From CAZSSH01 sp964609825 (GTDB lineage Bacteria > Verrucomicrobiota > Lentisphaeria > Victivallales > Victivallaceae): 64,000 nt of DNA. Below the pieces are notes generated by a model. It ran no database searches. It was not told where the DNA came from and was given only the letters and a program-made list of their open reading frames with translations. A program made the position numbers and the translations under genes. The stretch covers positions 62,001 through 126,000 of the forward strand of contig CAZSSH010000007.1 in assembly GCA_964609825.1 (NCBI GenBank). Direction: 5' to 3'. Shown piece by piece: positions 41,664-50,456 of the stretch (positions within the stretch are counted from its first letter, which is position 1; each line of letters opens with the position of its first letter).

Positions 41664-43343
41664 ATGAAAACGGTATGCGGGATTTGGTTGCTGCTGCTCG
41701 GGCTGGCAGTGCTTGCCGCCGATTTTGATCTCAACGGTTTTTTGCAGACAGCCTGCCGCAATCAGCAAAATGAGGCGGTATTGCCCGACGGCGTCATTAC
41801 CGTCGCCGGGCCGGTCACCTTGGATCAAAAATTTCAAAACATGGTCATCCGGGGCGGCAAGGGAACCATGATAGTCATGAAGCGCTGGAGCCATGTTTTT
41901 TTTCTCAACGGCTGCAAAAATATCACCTTCCGTGATTTTTCGGTCGATTACGACCCGTTGCCGTTTACCCAGGCGACGGTCACAGCGATGGAGGGAAATA
42001 TCATCCGCTACCGTATTCACGACGGTTACCCGGATTTGCGCCCCGAGTTTTTGGTGCATCATCCGCAATTTTTTGACCGGGAGAGCCGCAACTTTAAATG
42101 GGACAAGACCAATTGGAGTCAATGCCGCGACAACCGGATGCTCGGCAAGCGCGAGGGCGAATTGGAGATGGTCGAAATCCAAAACAATCTTGCCCCCGGT
42201 GATTTTGTGGTATTGAATTACCGGCCCGACAGCGTGATCAAAATCCGCAATTTGTCGGAAAACATCGTCTTTGAAAATTTGACCTTTTACTCCTCCCCCG
42301 GCGGCGGTATTTTTGCCCGGCGCAGCGCCGGACTGCATGAGATCCGCAACGTTAAAATGATTCGCGGCGCCACTCCGGCGGGGGCGGCCGAGCCCCGGCT
42401 GCTTGCCTTGGGGGCCGACGGGGTCAATTACGCCACATGCCGTCAGGGTCCGTTGGTGGAACATTGCGAATTTGCCTACCTCGGCGACGACTCGGTCAAC
42501 TTTCACGGTTCGCCAATGCGGGTGGTCAAAGTGGACCATGACTCGTTTTATGCGGCGGTGGGCTACCGCCCGACGGAGTATTTGCAGCTGATCCAAGCCG
42601 GCGACCCGGTGCGCTTTTTGGCCAAAGACAATTATCAGATATTGCGTCAGGGTCAAATTATGCAAGTAGAGATCGCGCCCGACATCCCCAACCTCGACAA
42701 AAGAATGATTTATCCCCCCGGTTCCATCCCCGAGTACATGATTTTGCGCGTTAAGACCGCAAGCAACGAGCTTCCCGAGGTCGGCTCCACGGTGGATTTC
42801 CCGCGGCTCAACAGCCCCGGGTATGTCATTCGCAACAACTATTTTCACGATCACCGGGCGCGGGGATTGCGCTTGATGGGCTACACCGGGCTCGTCGAGG
42901 GCAACCGGATTGCCAATTTGGAGCAGGCGGCGATTTCGGTCGGCCCCGAGTACGGCTACTGGCTGGAAGGGGGCTGGGTGGACGGTGTCACGGTGCAAAA
43001 CAATGAAATCAGGGACGTGATGCAAAGTGCGATTTGCGGCGGCGCACATACCTACTCTTTGGGCGCTGTTTGCACCTTTGTTGCCAATGAGCGCGGCAGC
43101 GCCTCTGTTTATCCGGGCAACCGCAATGTCAGCATTATTAACAACCAGATCGACGGCTCCGGGATGGCGGGAATTTACATCTTGGCCGCCGACGGCGTCC
43201 GGGTGGAAAACAATCAAATTCGCAATGTTTTGCAGGTCAACCGCCGCAAAACGGGGAGCAATTACGGGATCACGTTTGACGCCCGAGCCATCGGGGTCAG
43301 TGACTCCGTCAACGTCCAAATCAAAAACAATCAAGTGGAGTAA
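41664..43343 (+). CDS. Secreted right-handed parallel beta-helix protein (GH110- or lyase-like)
   Basis: The 559-residue protein starts with a signal peptide (KTVCGIWLLLLGLAVLAA) and consists of parallel beta-helix turns such as NIVFENLTFYSSPGGGIFARR, GYVIRNNYFHDHRARGLRLMG and NVSIINNQIDGSGMAGIYIL. An acidic pair in YLGDDSVNFHG near 276 resembles catalytic Asp pairs of beta-helix glycosidases such as GH110 (my inference), but a lyase role is also possible. It sits three bases after the pseudopilin gene and four bases before a second beta-helix gene. The pair probably attacks one glycan outside the cell or in the periplasm, with GH4 acting on a product inside. Confidence 0.75.
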   Translation: MKTVCGIWLLLLGLAVLAADFDLNGFLQTACRNQQNEAVLPDGVITVAGPVTLDQKFQNMVIRGGKGTMIVMKRWSHVFFLNGCKNITFRDFSVDYDPLPFTQATVTAMEGNIIRYRIHDGYPDLRPEFLVHHPQFFDRESRNFKWDKTNWSQCRDNRMLGKREGELEMVEIQNNLAPGDFVVLNYRPDSVIKIRNLSENIVFENLTFYSSPGGGIFARRSAGLHEIRNVKMIRGATPAGAAEPRLLALGADGVNYATCRQGPLVEHCEFAYLGDDSVNFHGSPMRVVKVDHDSFYAAVGYRPTEYLQLIQAGDPVRFLAKDNYQILRQGQIMQVEIAPDIPNLDKRMIYPPGSIPEYMILRVKTASNELPEVGSTVDFPRLNSPGYVIRNNYFHDHRARGLRLMGYTGLVEGNRIANLEQAAISVGPEYGYWLEGGWVDGVTVQNNEIRDVMQSAICGGAHTYSLGAVCTFVANERGSASVYPGNRNVSIINNQIDGSGMAGIYILAADGVRVENNQIRNVLQVNRRKTGSNYGITFDARAIGVSDSVNVQIKNNQVE

Positions 43344-43346
43344 ACA

Positions 43347-44831
43347 ATGCGCATCGGGATCATGGTATTGTTGTTTTGGGCGGCAACCTTGCCCGCCCGG
43401 ACGCTTTATGTCGATAACGTCAAAGGCAATGATGACAACGACGGGAGTTTGGATCGCCCGGTGGCCTCGATTGAAAAGGGATTGAGTTTGCTGGGGCCGA
43501 GCGGCCGTCTTGAAGTTGCGGCCAATCAGGGCAAACCCTATCAGCGGCCTTATTATGGGGCGGAGGGCAAAAGCTATGACGTCAAGGCCGTGGGCACCGC
43601 GACTCTGCCGGTGGTGATTAATGGCAACATGGCGGTGCTCTCGGGCTTGGCCGAGATTCCCGCCGACCGCTGGCAGAGCGCCGGTGATCAATTGTACAAA
43701 CTCCCGTTTTGGCCGATGAGCAACCGTTACAAGATTGACAAAAATCAAGACTACTGGCTTCCCGCCAATCCGATATTTTTTATCAACGGCACGGCCGCGC
43801 GCAATTGTTTGAGCTTGGATGAGCTCAAGCAGACGACCGCGGGCGGTTTTTGGTGGAGTCGGGGGGAGAAATCGGTCTATTTGCGTTTGCCGGAGGGGAA
43901 AACGTTCAACGATCTCAAGATCGAGCTCCCGGCCAACAGCGGCTTTTATACCCACGGCGACCATGTGGTAATTGAGAATTTCGTCTTTATTTTGTCGTGG
44001 AACGACGGCTTTGACGCCGCCGAAAAGTCGCGCAATGTCCTTTACCGCAACTGTGTGTCGGTCGATAACTGCGGACAGGCTTTTTCCACCCACGGGAGCT
44101 CCATGACCACCTATGAGGACTGTGTGGCGATCCGTAACGCAAGCTCGGGGGCCTGCGACGTCCACTATGCCAGCGTCCGCTATTTGCGCTGTGTGTTTTA
44201 CAACAACTCCTACGAGGCCGGGGTGGCCGCCAATGACAATGCAAGTCAAGTTTTCAGCGACTGTTTGATCTATCAAAACCGCCCGTTTGAGCAAGTCTGG
44301 CAAAACAACTACTCGCGCCAGCTCTTTGACAACTGTCTGATCGCCGGCGCCGACAGCAATCTGCCGTTGGCCTACTCCCGCCACGGCGTCCTCGGTTTCA
44401 AGCAATGCACGTTACTCAATGCATCGATGCTTTGCCGCGACACTTCCGGCAACCACGGGACGGTGACGGTCGAGAACTCGATTGTCGGCAATATGGCAAA
44501 ACAAATCTTTTTGCTTGCCGAGCCCTCCGACCGCTTTATTTTTAACGGCAACCTTTACCGGCAGTCGCCGGGCATCAGCGTCGGCGGTAAACTTTACAGT
44601 ATGGCCGACTTTGCCGCGTATCAGGAGGCGAACCGTTTTGACAAAGGCTCGGCATGGAGCGCCGAGCCGCTGGCGGGTTGGCTTAACTCGGAGCTCAAAA
44701 CGCTTGTCCGCGCCCCCAACCGCATCGGCCAAAACGTCCGCGTCGGGGCACAGCTCCCGGACTCGGTCAAGGCCAATTTTGAGAAATACCGCAACGCCAA
44801 GACTTCGCCCGCCGGGATCACCTTGGAGTAA
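43347..44831 (+). CDS. Secreted right-handed parallel beta-helix protein
   Basis: The 494-residue protein has a short signal peptide (MRIGIMVLLFWAATLPA) followed by LYVDNVKGNDDNDGSLDRPV, a start seen in many polysaccharide lyase-type beta-helix proteins. Beta-helix turns include VVIENFVFILSWNDGFDAA near 210, NVLYRNCVSVDNCGQAF and VRYLRCVFYNNSYEAG. It is not a close copy of the preceding gene. It is the last gene of the GH4 operon, and its stop is directly adjacent to the convergent RNB ribonuclease gene, with no room for a terminator. Exact activity unknown. Confidence 0.75.
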   Translation: MRIGIMVLLFWAATLPARTLYVDNVKGNDDNDGSLDRPVASIEKGLSLLGPSGRLEVAANQGKPYQRPYYGAEGKSYDVKAVGTATLPVVINGNMAVLSGLAEIPADRWQSAGDQLYKLPFWPMSNRYKIDKNQDYWLPANPIFFINGTAARNCLSLDELKQTTAGGFWWSRGEKSVYLRLPEGKTFNDLKIELPANSGFYTHGDHVVIENFVFILSWNDGFDAAEKSRNVLYRNCVSVDNCGQAFSTHGSSMTTYEDCVAIRNASSGACDVHYASVRYLRCVFYNNSYEAGVAANDNASQVFSDCLIYQNRPFEQVWQNNYSRQLFDNCLIAGADSNLPLAYSRHGVLGFKQCTLLNASMLCRDTSGNHGTVTVENSIVGNMAKQIFLLAEPSDRFIFNGNLYRQSPGISVGGKLYSMADFAAYQEANRFDKGSAWSAEPLAGWLNSELKTLVRAPNRIGQNVRVGAQLPDSVKANFEKYRNAKTSPAGITLE

Positions 44832-46646
44832 TTACTCCGAGAGCTGTAAGGTCAGCGTCACCGGGTCGGCGCGGCGGATGCCAAAGGTGAGGATTTCGTC
44901 CAAATCGGCGTTGAAACGGTACTTGGTCTTGTACTCAAAGGCGTAATCAAGGAGCATAAAAGTGAGTCTGCCGTCCTGATTGGCGACGAGTCTGCCCTCA
45001 AATTTAAGCTCCGGGTGCAAGGCAAAATAGACGAGAGTCCAGTACTCGTCCGAGTAGCGTTCGGCCTTGCGGCGCTCGGCCCCGGCATCCTCCGACAAGG
45101 TGAGCTTGCGGTCGATCTCCTCGGCGCTGAGCGGCGTTTGGCCGGTCAAATGCAAATAAATTTGCTGATGGGCGAGCAAGTCGGCGTAGCGCCGCAACGG
45201 GCTGGTGACCCGCAAATAGGGCTCCAAGCCGAGGCCGCTGTGACGCCCGGGCGAACTTTGGGTAAAGCCGGGTTTGCAACTCCGGCGGAGTTGAAACATA
45301 TAGGCCATCGAGTCACTCTCCAATACTTCCTCCTCCAAGGGCGCCTGGGTCGAAAAGGGCATCGGCAACTCCTCGGCCGCCGCCCACTTGGCCGCCGCGT
45401 AACCGGCGGCGAGCATTGCATTGGCGACCAATTCGCGCTCGGGCGTGACCGGACACGGGACGATGGCGATCTCTTGGTCACGCACCATGATTTTGACTTC
45501 CGGGAGCTGGATCAAAAGTGCCCCGTTGCGCTTGCGGAACTCTTTGAAGCGTTTGGTGAACTCGGCAATCTCCTTGAGCGGTGACGCGTTGGTAAAATTT
45601 TTGGACTCTTGATAATTGAGCCGGGTTACTTTGATGCGGCTGTAATATAAGTCAATGAGCGTAATATCGCTGTCATCGCCGATGGCCAGCTCAAAGGTCA
45701 ATGCATCGGAGACCTCGTTGAGCCCCAATCCGGCCTTGGCGGTGAGAGCGGCGGGCAGCATATGGATGGTTTTTTCGGGCAAATATAAATTGCAGCCGCG
45801 CAAACTTGCGGCGCGGTCGATTTCGCCGCCGGTCGCGACCAACGTCCCCAAGTCGGCGATGTGCACCAACAAGTGGCCGTTGGCAAATCCGAGGGCGTCG
45901 TCGGGATCATGGCTGAATTCGTCATCAATCGCGTAGCTGACCAAACCGGTCAAGTCGCGCCGGGCGACTTCGCGCTGCGGCTCAAGGGGGTGCTCGGGGT
46001 CGTCCAAATCAAGGTGCAGCCGCGCCGGAAACGGGTTGGTGAAATAATCCCAGACGCCGAGATCAAGCAATAATTGGTGTGCTTTTTGAGGCGTCGCCTC
46101 GATGTCCAGCTCGCGCATTAATTTGCTGTTGGCCGTCTGGCCGAGGGCGAGCTGCTCGACTTCGCGCAAATAGAGTTTGTCCGCTTCGACAATCGAGCGC
46201 GTTTGGATGCGCTCCAGGAGGCCCGCGCGCGCATTTTTCTCCGCGTCCTTGGCGGCCAAGTCGGCCAATTTTCGCTCAATGTCGGCTTGCACTTTGGCTT
46301 TGACGCCCGCTTCGACACTGCCGGAGAAATAAATGTCGGCTTGCAGCAGCTGATAAGCGCTCCAGGCGGCCGCCGGGGTATTGGTGTTAAATATGAGGGA
46401 GGTAAATTCGGCAAAGGTCATATTTTCGCCCTCGGTCAATTCGACGATCTCCATCAAATCGGGAGCGGGGAGAACATCGGACGGGGGGACTTGCACCGGG
46501 CCCGCGTGGAGAAACTCGATGTCTTTTTCGCGCACGCTTTTATTTTCGCCGCCCGCAGCGCGGATTTCGATTTTATCCTTGGTGACGGCGGTGACCGCCG
46601 CCCCTTTTTGCTTATAAATAACCAGATTGCCGCTTGAGAATTTCAT
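44832..46646 (-). CDS. RNB-domain ribonuclease (RNase II/R family)
   Basis: The 604-residue 3'-5' exoribonuclease has an N-terminal part with beta-barrel-like and helical segments, the RNB catalytic core from about 240 with the Asp cluster AIDDEFSHDPDDALGF, and the family block YLRVTSPLRRYADLLAHQQ near 483. It is shorter than RNase R (about 800) and lacks an obvious C-terminal basic extension. It resembles the shorter RNB proteins of cyanobacteria and other phyla (from memory). The start is at 46646 with AAGGCAA upstream. The gene is divergent from the Nudix gene. Confidence 0.85.
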   Translation of the reverse strand: MKFSSGNLVIYKQKGAAVTAVTKDKIEIRAAGGENKSVREKDIEFLHAGPVQVPPSDVLPAPDLMEIVELTEGENMTFAEFTSLIFNTNTPAAAWSAYQLLQADIYFSGSVEAGVKAKVQADIERKLADLAAKDAEKNARAGLLERIQTRSIVEADKLYLREVEQLALGQTANSKLMRELDIEATPQKAHQLLLDLGVWDYFTNPFPARLHLDLDDPEHPLEPQREVARRDLTGLVSYAIDDEFSHDPDDALGFANGHLLVHIADLGTLVATGGEIDRAASLRGCNLYLPEKTIHMLPAALTAKAGLGLNEVSDALTFELAIGDDSDITLIDLYYSRIKVTRLNYQESKNFTNASPLKEIAEFTKRFKEFRKRNGALLIQLPEVKIMVRDQEIAIVPCPVTPERELVANAMLAAGYAAAKWAAAEELPMPFSTQAPLEEEVLESDSMAYMFQLRRSCKPGFTQSSPGRHSGLGLEPYLRVTSPLRRYADLLAHQQIYLHLTGQTPLSAEEIDRKLTLSEDAGAERRKAERYSDEYWTLVYFALHPELKFEGRLVANQDGRLTFMLLDYAFEYKTKYRFNADLDEILTFGIRRADPVTLTLQLSE

Positions 46647-46738
46647 AATTGCCTTGGGTTGTTTCCTTTAATATACACGATTTTGCCCAAAATAAAACCG
46701 CAGACACTAAAAGCAAACGAAAAAATATTGTTACATGC

Positions 46739-46767
46739 TTGAGTTTTGCATCAAGCGAAGTTATATT
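46739..46767 (+). promoter_or_regulatory. Candidate promoter of the Nudix gene, implying a leaderless mRNA
   Basis: TTGAGT (46739-46744) lies 17 bases before TATATT (46762-46767). The -10 box ends only seven bases before the ATG at 46775, and no ribosome site is present in between. The transcript would start at or within a base or two of the start codon. Confidence 0.45.
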
Positions 46768-46774
46768 TTATAGT

Positions 46775-47269
46775 ATGAAAGAAGAAATCTTTGAAATTTA
46801 TGACGAAAACGGCAATTTGACCGGTACCGCCCCCCGGCGGCGCTGTCACGGCGACCCGTCGCTGATTCACCGGGTGGTGCACGTGGTAGTGCTGCACCCG
46901 GACGGGCAGCATATTTTGCTGCAAAAGCGCTCTTTGGACAAAGATATCCAGCCGGGCAAATGGGACACCGCCGTCGGCGGTCATGTCAATTTAGGCGAAT
47001 CCCGTGAGGACGCCGCCAAACGCGAGCTCAAAGAGGAACTCGGCATTGATTACGCGACCGAGCTGGAGTTTTGGTTTGACGACCAAATCCGCAACGAGGT
47101 CGAGTCGGAAAACATCCGCGTTTTTCGCTTGACCCATCCCGGCCCCTTTGATTTTCAAAAAGAGGAAATCACCGAGGTCCGCTTTTGGTCGCGCGCCGAG
47201 CTGGCCGACGTCCGCAATCACGAAATGTTTACCCCCAATCTCGTCAAGGAGCTGGCCAAAATATTATGA
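46775..47269 (+). CDS. Nudix hydrolase
   Basis: The 164-residue protein has a complete Nudix box GHVNLGESREDAAKRELKEELG near residue 69 (matching GX5EX7REUXEEXGU with one G, the E residues and REL-EE). It starts KEEIFEIYDENG, as do YfcD- and IPP-isomerase-like Nudix proteins. Such enzymes hydrolyse nucleoside diphosphates linked to another group. The ATG at 46775 fits the family N-terminus; the longer frame from 46649 has no support. No ribosome site precedes it; see the promoter entry. Its stop overlaps the permease start as ATGA. Confidence 0.88.
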   Translation: MKEEIFEIYDENGNLTGTAPRRRCHGDPSLIHRVVHVVVLHPDGQHILLQKRSLDKDIQPGKWDTAVGGHVNLGESREDAAKRELKEELGIDYATELEFWFDDQIRNEVESENIRVFRLTHPGPFDFQKEEITEVRFWSRAELADVRNHEMFTPNLVKELAKIL

Positions 47270-48375
47270 GCACCGCGCGACAACGGTTTTTGAGCGATTT
47301 CCAAACCCGGCTCGGGATGGCCGGGATTTTGCTCTTGCTTTTGCCCGCCGTATTTGCCCCCCTGTTGGTCAACGGGCGACCTTTGCTGGCGTGCGATCTG
47401 TCGGGCAATTGGTCGCTTCCCTTTGCTCGCTTTTTGTTTGCGCCCGACAGCAGCGAAAAGGCGGTCGAGCAGCTGTTTAACTACACCATGCTGCTGTTTC
47501 CGCTGTGGCTGCTGTTGCGGCGGCATTACAAACTTTTGCTCATTGCGGCGCTTTTGCTGCTCTTTCCTTTTGTTTTGACCAAAAGCAAGCTCGATAAGAC
47601 CGATTACCGGCAGCAAAATTACCGCTGGGCGGTCTTTGCGCCGATCCCCTATGGGCCTTATGAAATTGTCGGCACCCCTTACGCCAAACCCGACCGCAAG
47701 CACTATCTTGGACTCGACAACGTCGGGCGCGATGTCGCGTCGCGCATGGTTTACGGCGCGCGGTCATCGCTGGCCGTCGGGCTGATTGCGACCGCAATTG
47801 CGTTGATCATCGGCACGGTGGTCGGGATGCTGATCGGGTTTTACCGCGGCGTTTACGACCTGGTGGCAATGCGCGTCATCGAAATTTTGCTGTGTTTCCC
47901 GACCTTTTTATTGCTTTTGATTTTGATGTCGATGCTGCGGGATTACAAGTTTGAGCAGTCGATTTTGATCGTGATTGCGATCATCGGCTTAACCGGCTGG
48001 ATCGGTCTTGCTATTTTGGTGCGCGGCGAAGTACTGAAACAGCGGCCCTTGGGCTACATCCAAAGCTGTCTGGTGACCGGGCTTCCGACCCGGCGGATTT
48101 TGTTTTTTCACCTTTTGCCCAACATCACCGGGCCGATTTTGATCTCCTTTACTTTTGGCGTCGCCGGGTCGATTTTGGCCGAGAGCAGTCTGAGTTTTTT
48201 GGGCTTCGGCGTCCAGCCGCCCACCCCGAGCTGGGGGGCATTGTTGAGTCAGGCGTTTGACAACCCCTTGAGTTACTGGCATTTGATGTTTTTCCCGGGA
48301 TTGGCGCTGTTTCTGGCAGTTTTAAGTTTTAACATAACAGGGGAGGGGCTGCGCAAGGCCCTGATCGTCAGGTGA
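47266..48375 (+). CDS. OppC-type ABC transporter permease with extra N-terminal membrane segments
   Basis: The 369-residue inner-membrane protein has the OppC/DppC signature LGLDNVGRDVASRMVYGAR near 148, the permease core ILAESSLSFLGFGVQPPTPSWG near 305, and several membrane helices. Between the first helix (about 13-35) and the OppC core are one or two extra hydrophobic segments (about 72-105), more than usual. Related YejE-like proteins have a long insert there. No partner permease, binding protein or ATPase is visible in the next genes. The start overlaps Nudix as ATGA and the Fe-ADH gene starts five bases after its stop, so it forms an operon with unlike neighbours. Confidence 0.85.
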   Translation: MSTARQRFLSDFQTRLGMAGILLLLLPAVFAPLLVNGRPLLACDLSGNWSLPFARFLFAPDSSEKAVEQLFNYTMLLFPLWLLLRRHYKLLLIAALLLLFPFVLTKSKLDKTDYRQQNYRWAVFAPIPYGPYEIVGTPYAKPDRKHYLGLDNVGRDVASRMVYGARSSLAVGLIATAIALIIGTVVGMLIGFYRGVYDLVAMRVIEILLCFPTFLLLLILMSMLRDYKFEQSILIVIAIIGLTGWIGLAILVRGEVLKQRPLGYIQSCLVTGLPTRRILFFHLLPNITGPILISFTFGVAGSILAESSLSFLGFGVQPPTPSWGALLSQAFDNPLSYWHLMFFPGLALFLAVLSFNITGEGLRKALIVR

Positions 48376-48379
48376 GTTT

Positions 48380-49474
48380 ATGAGTCAATATGAGTTGTTT
48401 TTCCCCAACCGGATCGTTTTCGGCAACGGCAAGCGTCACGAGCTGCCCAAATTATTGCCCGCGGGCAATGTTTTGTTTGTCTGCGGCCGTCACTCGGTGA
48501 GCCGGATTTGGGAGGAGTACCGCGAGCTGTTTGCCGCCGGGCGCGCTTTTTTGGTGGACAAGATCAGCCCCGAGCCGCCCTTGGCGGAGGTCGAGCGTTG
48601 CATTGAGGCCATCCGCCGACATCATGTCGGCGCGGTGGTCGCCATCGGCGGCGGGAGCGTGATTGATGCCGCTAAAGTCGCCGCCGTCCTCGCCCACAAT
48701 CAGTATGCTGTCGCCGACTATTTTTACGGCCGCCATAAAATTGAGAAAAAAGGCGTCTTCTTTGTCGCCATGCCGACCACTGCCGGGACCGGGGCGGAGA
48801 TCACCCCCAACTCGGTATTGATCGACCCCGAGACCAGCATCAAGCAGTCGGTCAAGCATCCTTTTATGTTTGCCGACATCGCCTTGGTGGATCCCGAGCT
48901 CACATTTGACTGCCCGCCTTTGATCACCGCCGGGAGCGGCATGGATGCTTTGACCCAGGCGATCGAGGGCTTTATTTCGCGCGGGGCCAATCGCGTCAGC
49001 AAACTTTTGGCCAAAGAGGCGGCCAAACTCATTTTTGACAACTTGGCCGATTGCCAAAACAATCCGGCGGCGCGCTCACGAGTGGCCGAGGGCAGCATGC
49101 TGGGCGCGATGGCCTTTACCCAGTCGGGGCTGGGCTCGGTGCACGGCATCGGCCACCCGCTCGGAAGCTTGCTCCATGTGCCGCACGGGGTGTGCTGCGC
49201 GATTTTGCTTACCGAAGTATTGAAATTCAACCGCCCGAGCTGCGATTTGAATGAATTGGCCGCCTATTTGGGGCTGGAGGATGATGTCGCTTTGATTCAG
49301 CAATTATCCGCATTGCGGCAAAAGCTGGGGCTCCCGGATGATTTCAAAGCCTACGGCCTCAAAAAGGAGCACTACAGCTTTATCGTCAAAAATTGCCGCT
49401 CGGGGAGCATGAAAACCAATCCGCGCGACTTCTCCGACGCCGAAGTCGTACAACTTTTGGAGAGTTTGTCATGA
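48380..49474 (+). CDS. Iron-containing alcohol dehydrogenase family protein
   Basis: The 364-residue protein belongs to the Fe-ADH family. It has the nucleotide-binding GGGSVIDAAKVAA near residue 93, the family stretch PTTAGTGAEITPNSVL near 132 and the metal-binding histidines in GSVHGIGHPLGSLLHVPHG near 253 to 271. These NAD(P)-dependent enzymes act on alcohols, aldehydes or sugar-derived ketones; the substrate is not clear. AGGTGA precedes the ATG. The stop overlaps the PfkB start as ATGA. A shared role with PfkB, such as handling a sugar or polyol, is plausible. Confidence 0.88.
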   Translation: MSQYELFFPNRIVFGNGKRHELPKLLPAGNVLFVCGRHSVSRIWEEYRELFAAGRAFLVDKISPEPPLAEVERCIEAIRRHHVGAVVAIGGGSVIDAAKVAAVLAHNQYAVADYFYGRHKIEKKGVFFVAMPTTAGTGAEITPNSVLIDPETSIKQSVKHPFMFADIALVDPELTFDCPPLITAGSGMDALTQAIEGFISRGANRVSKLLAKEAAKLIFDNLADCQNNPAARSRVAEGSMLGAMAFTQSGLGSVHGIGHPLGSLLHVPHGVCCAILLTEVLKFNRPSCDLNELAAYLGLEDDVALIQQLSALRQKLGLPDDFKAYGLKKEHYSFIVKNCRSGSMKTNPRDFSDAEVVQLLESLS

Positions 49475-50409
49475 AAAAAATCACCGTTTTGGGCCCCAAT
49501 CCGGCGATGCAAAAGACCTTGTTTTTTGAGCGCTTCAACTACGGCAATATTTCGCGCGCCAAATCGATGGAAGTGTTTCCGGCGGGCAAAGGGATCAATT
49601 TTTGCCGGGCGGGGCGCTGTCTCGGCGAGAGCGATTATGAGTTGATCGAGTTTACCGGCGGCGAAAACGGCGCGTATGTCGAGCGCGAACTGGCCAAAGA
49701 GGGGATGCATTGCCGCAACATCCGTACTGTTAATCCGACCCGCTGCTGCATCACGTGCCTTTGCCAAAGCACCGGGACGATGAGTGAAGTCATTGAGCCA
49801 TCGTACCCGGCGAGCGCCGCCGAAGTCGCCGCGATGATGACCGCACTCAAGGAGAGTTTGCAGACCGCCGACGGCGCTGCCTTTTGCGGCACCGTCCCTA
49901 CCGGGACGGACAAGACACTCTATTTGCAGGCGGCCGGGATTGTCCGGGCAGCCGGGCTCCCGCTCTTGTTGGACTCCTATATGGGAGTCGAGCCGATTTT
50001 TAACTGCGGCGTCGAGATTTATCTCAAGATCAACCGCGAGGAGCTCCTTATGCTCACGGAATGCAACGAGCTCCCGGTCGCTTTTGCCAAGATTTTCCGC
50101 TATGACAATATCCGGCTCGTTGCCATCACCGACGGGCCCGGCAATGCGTATCTGGCCGACCGGACGCAAATTTACAGTTACACGCTTCCCAAGCTCGACA
50201 ACGTCGTCAATCCCATCGGCTGCGGCGATACCGCAAGCTCGATTTGGATGAGCGGTATTTTAAACGGAGAGCGTCCTGAAATCGCCTTTCGGACCGCGCT
50301 GGCGGCTGCGAGCGCCAACTGTCTCTCGGCCTTTCCGGGGTCCTATGATTTGGCGGATGCCGCCCGGATCAAGGCAAATATCACATTGACCCCGGTCAAA
50401 CACTGGTAA
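49471..50409 (+). CDS. PfkB-family sugar kinase (1-phosphofructokinase / tagatose-6-phosphate kinase type)
   Basis: The 312-residue protein has the PfkB opening KKITVLGPNPAMQKTLFF, the substrate motif PAGKGINFCRAGR near 30, and the C-terminal anion-hole/catalytic motif NPIGCGDTASS near 250. The family motif is usually GAGD; here it is GCGD, keeping the catalytic Asp but with Cys for Ala. The closest types are FruK and LacC. The ATG at 49471 overlaps the Fe-ADH stop; a longer frame from 49393 is unsupported. It is the last gene of the Nudix, permease, Fe-ADH, kinase series. Confidence 0.85.
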   Translation: MKKITVLGPNPAMQKTLFFERFNYGNISRAKSMEVFPAGKGINFCRAGRCLGESDYELIEFTGGENGAYVERELAKEGMHCRNIRTVNPTRCCITCLCQSTGTMSEVIEPSYPASAAEVAAMMTALKESLQTADGAAFCGTVPTGTDKTLYLQAAGIVRAAGLPLLLDSYMGVEPIFNCGVEIYLKINREELLMLTECNELPVAFAKIFRYDNIRLVAITDGPGNAYLADRTQIYSYTLPKLDNVVNPIGCGDTASSIWMSGILNGERPEIAFRTALAAASANCLSAFPGSYDLADAARIKANITLTPVKHW

Positions 50410-50425
50410 TTATGCTTGCCGATGC

Positions 50426-50437
50426 TATATTAAGCAT
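50426..50437 (+). promoter_or_regulatory. Extended -10 promoter candidate before the type I secretion genes
   Basis: TATATT at 50426-50431 is preceded by TGC (TG at 50423-50424), an extended -10 element, without a clear -35. The arms ATGCTT (50412-50417) and AAGCAT (50432-50437) form a 6-bp inverted repeat around it. AAGGAA at 50447-50452 is the ribosome site of the ATG at 50457. Confidence 0.35.
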
Positions 50438-50456
50438 GTAGTAAACAAGGAATTTT

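Noticed and set aside
41628..44405. 925-codon minus-strand frame opposite the two beta-helix genes
   Set aside because: It is longer than either real gene, but has no domain signs; the plus-strand genes have signal peptides, beta-helix turns and operon spacing.
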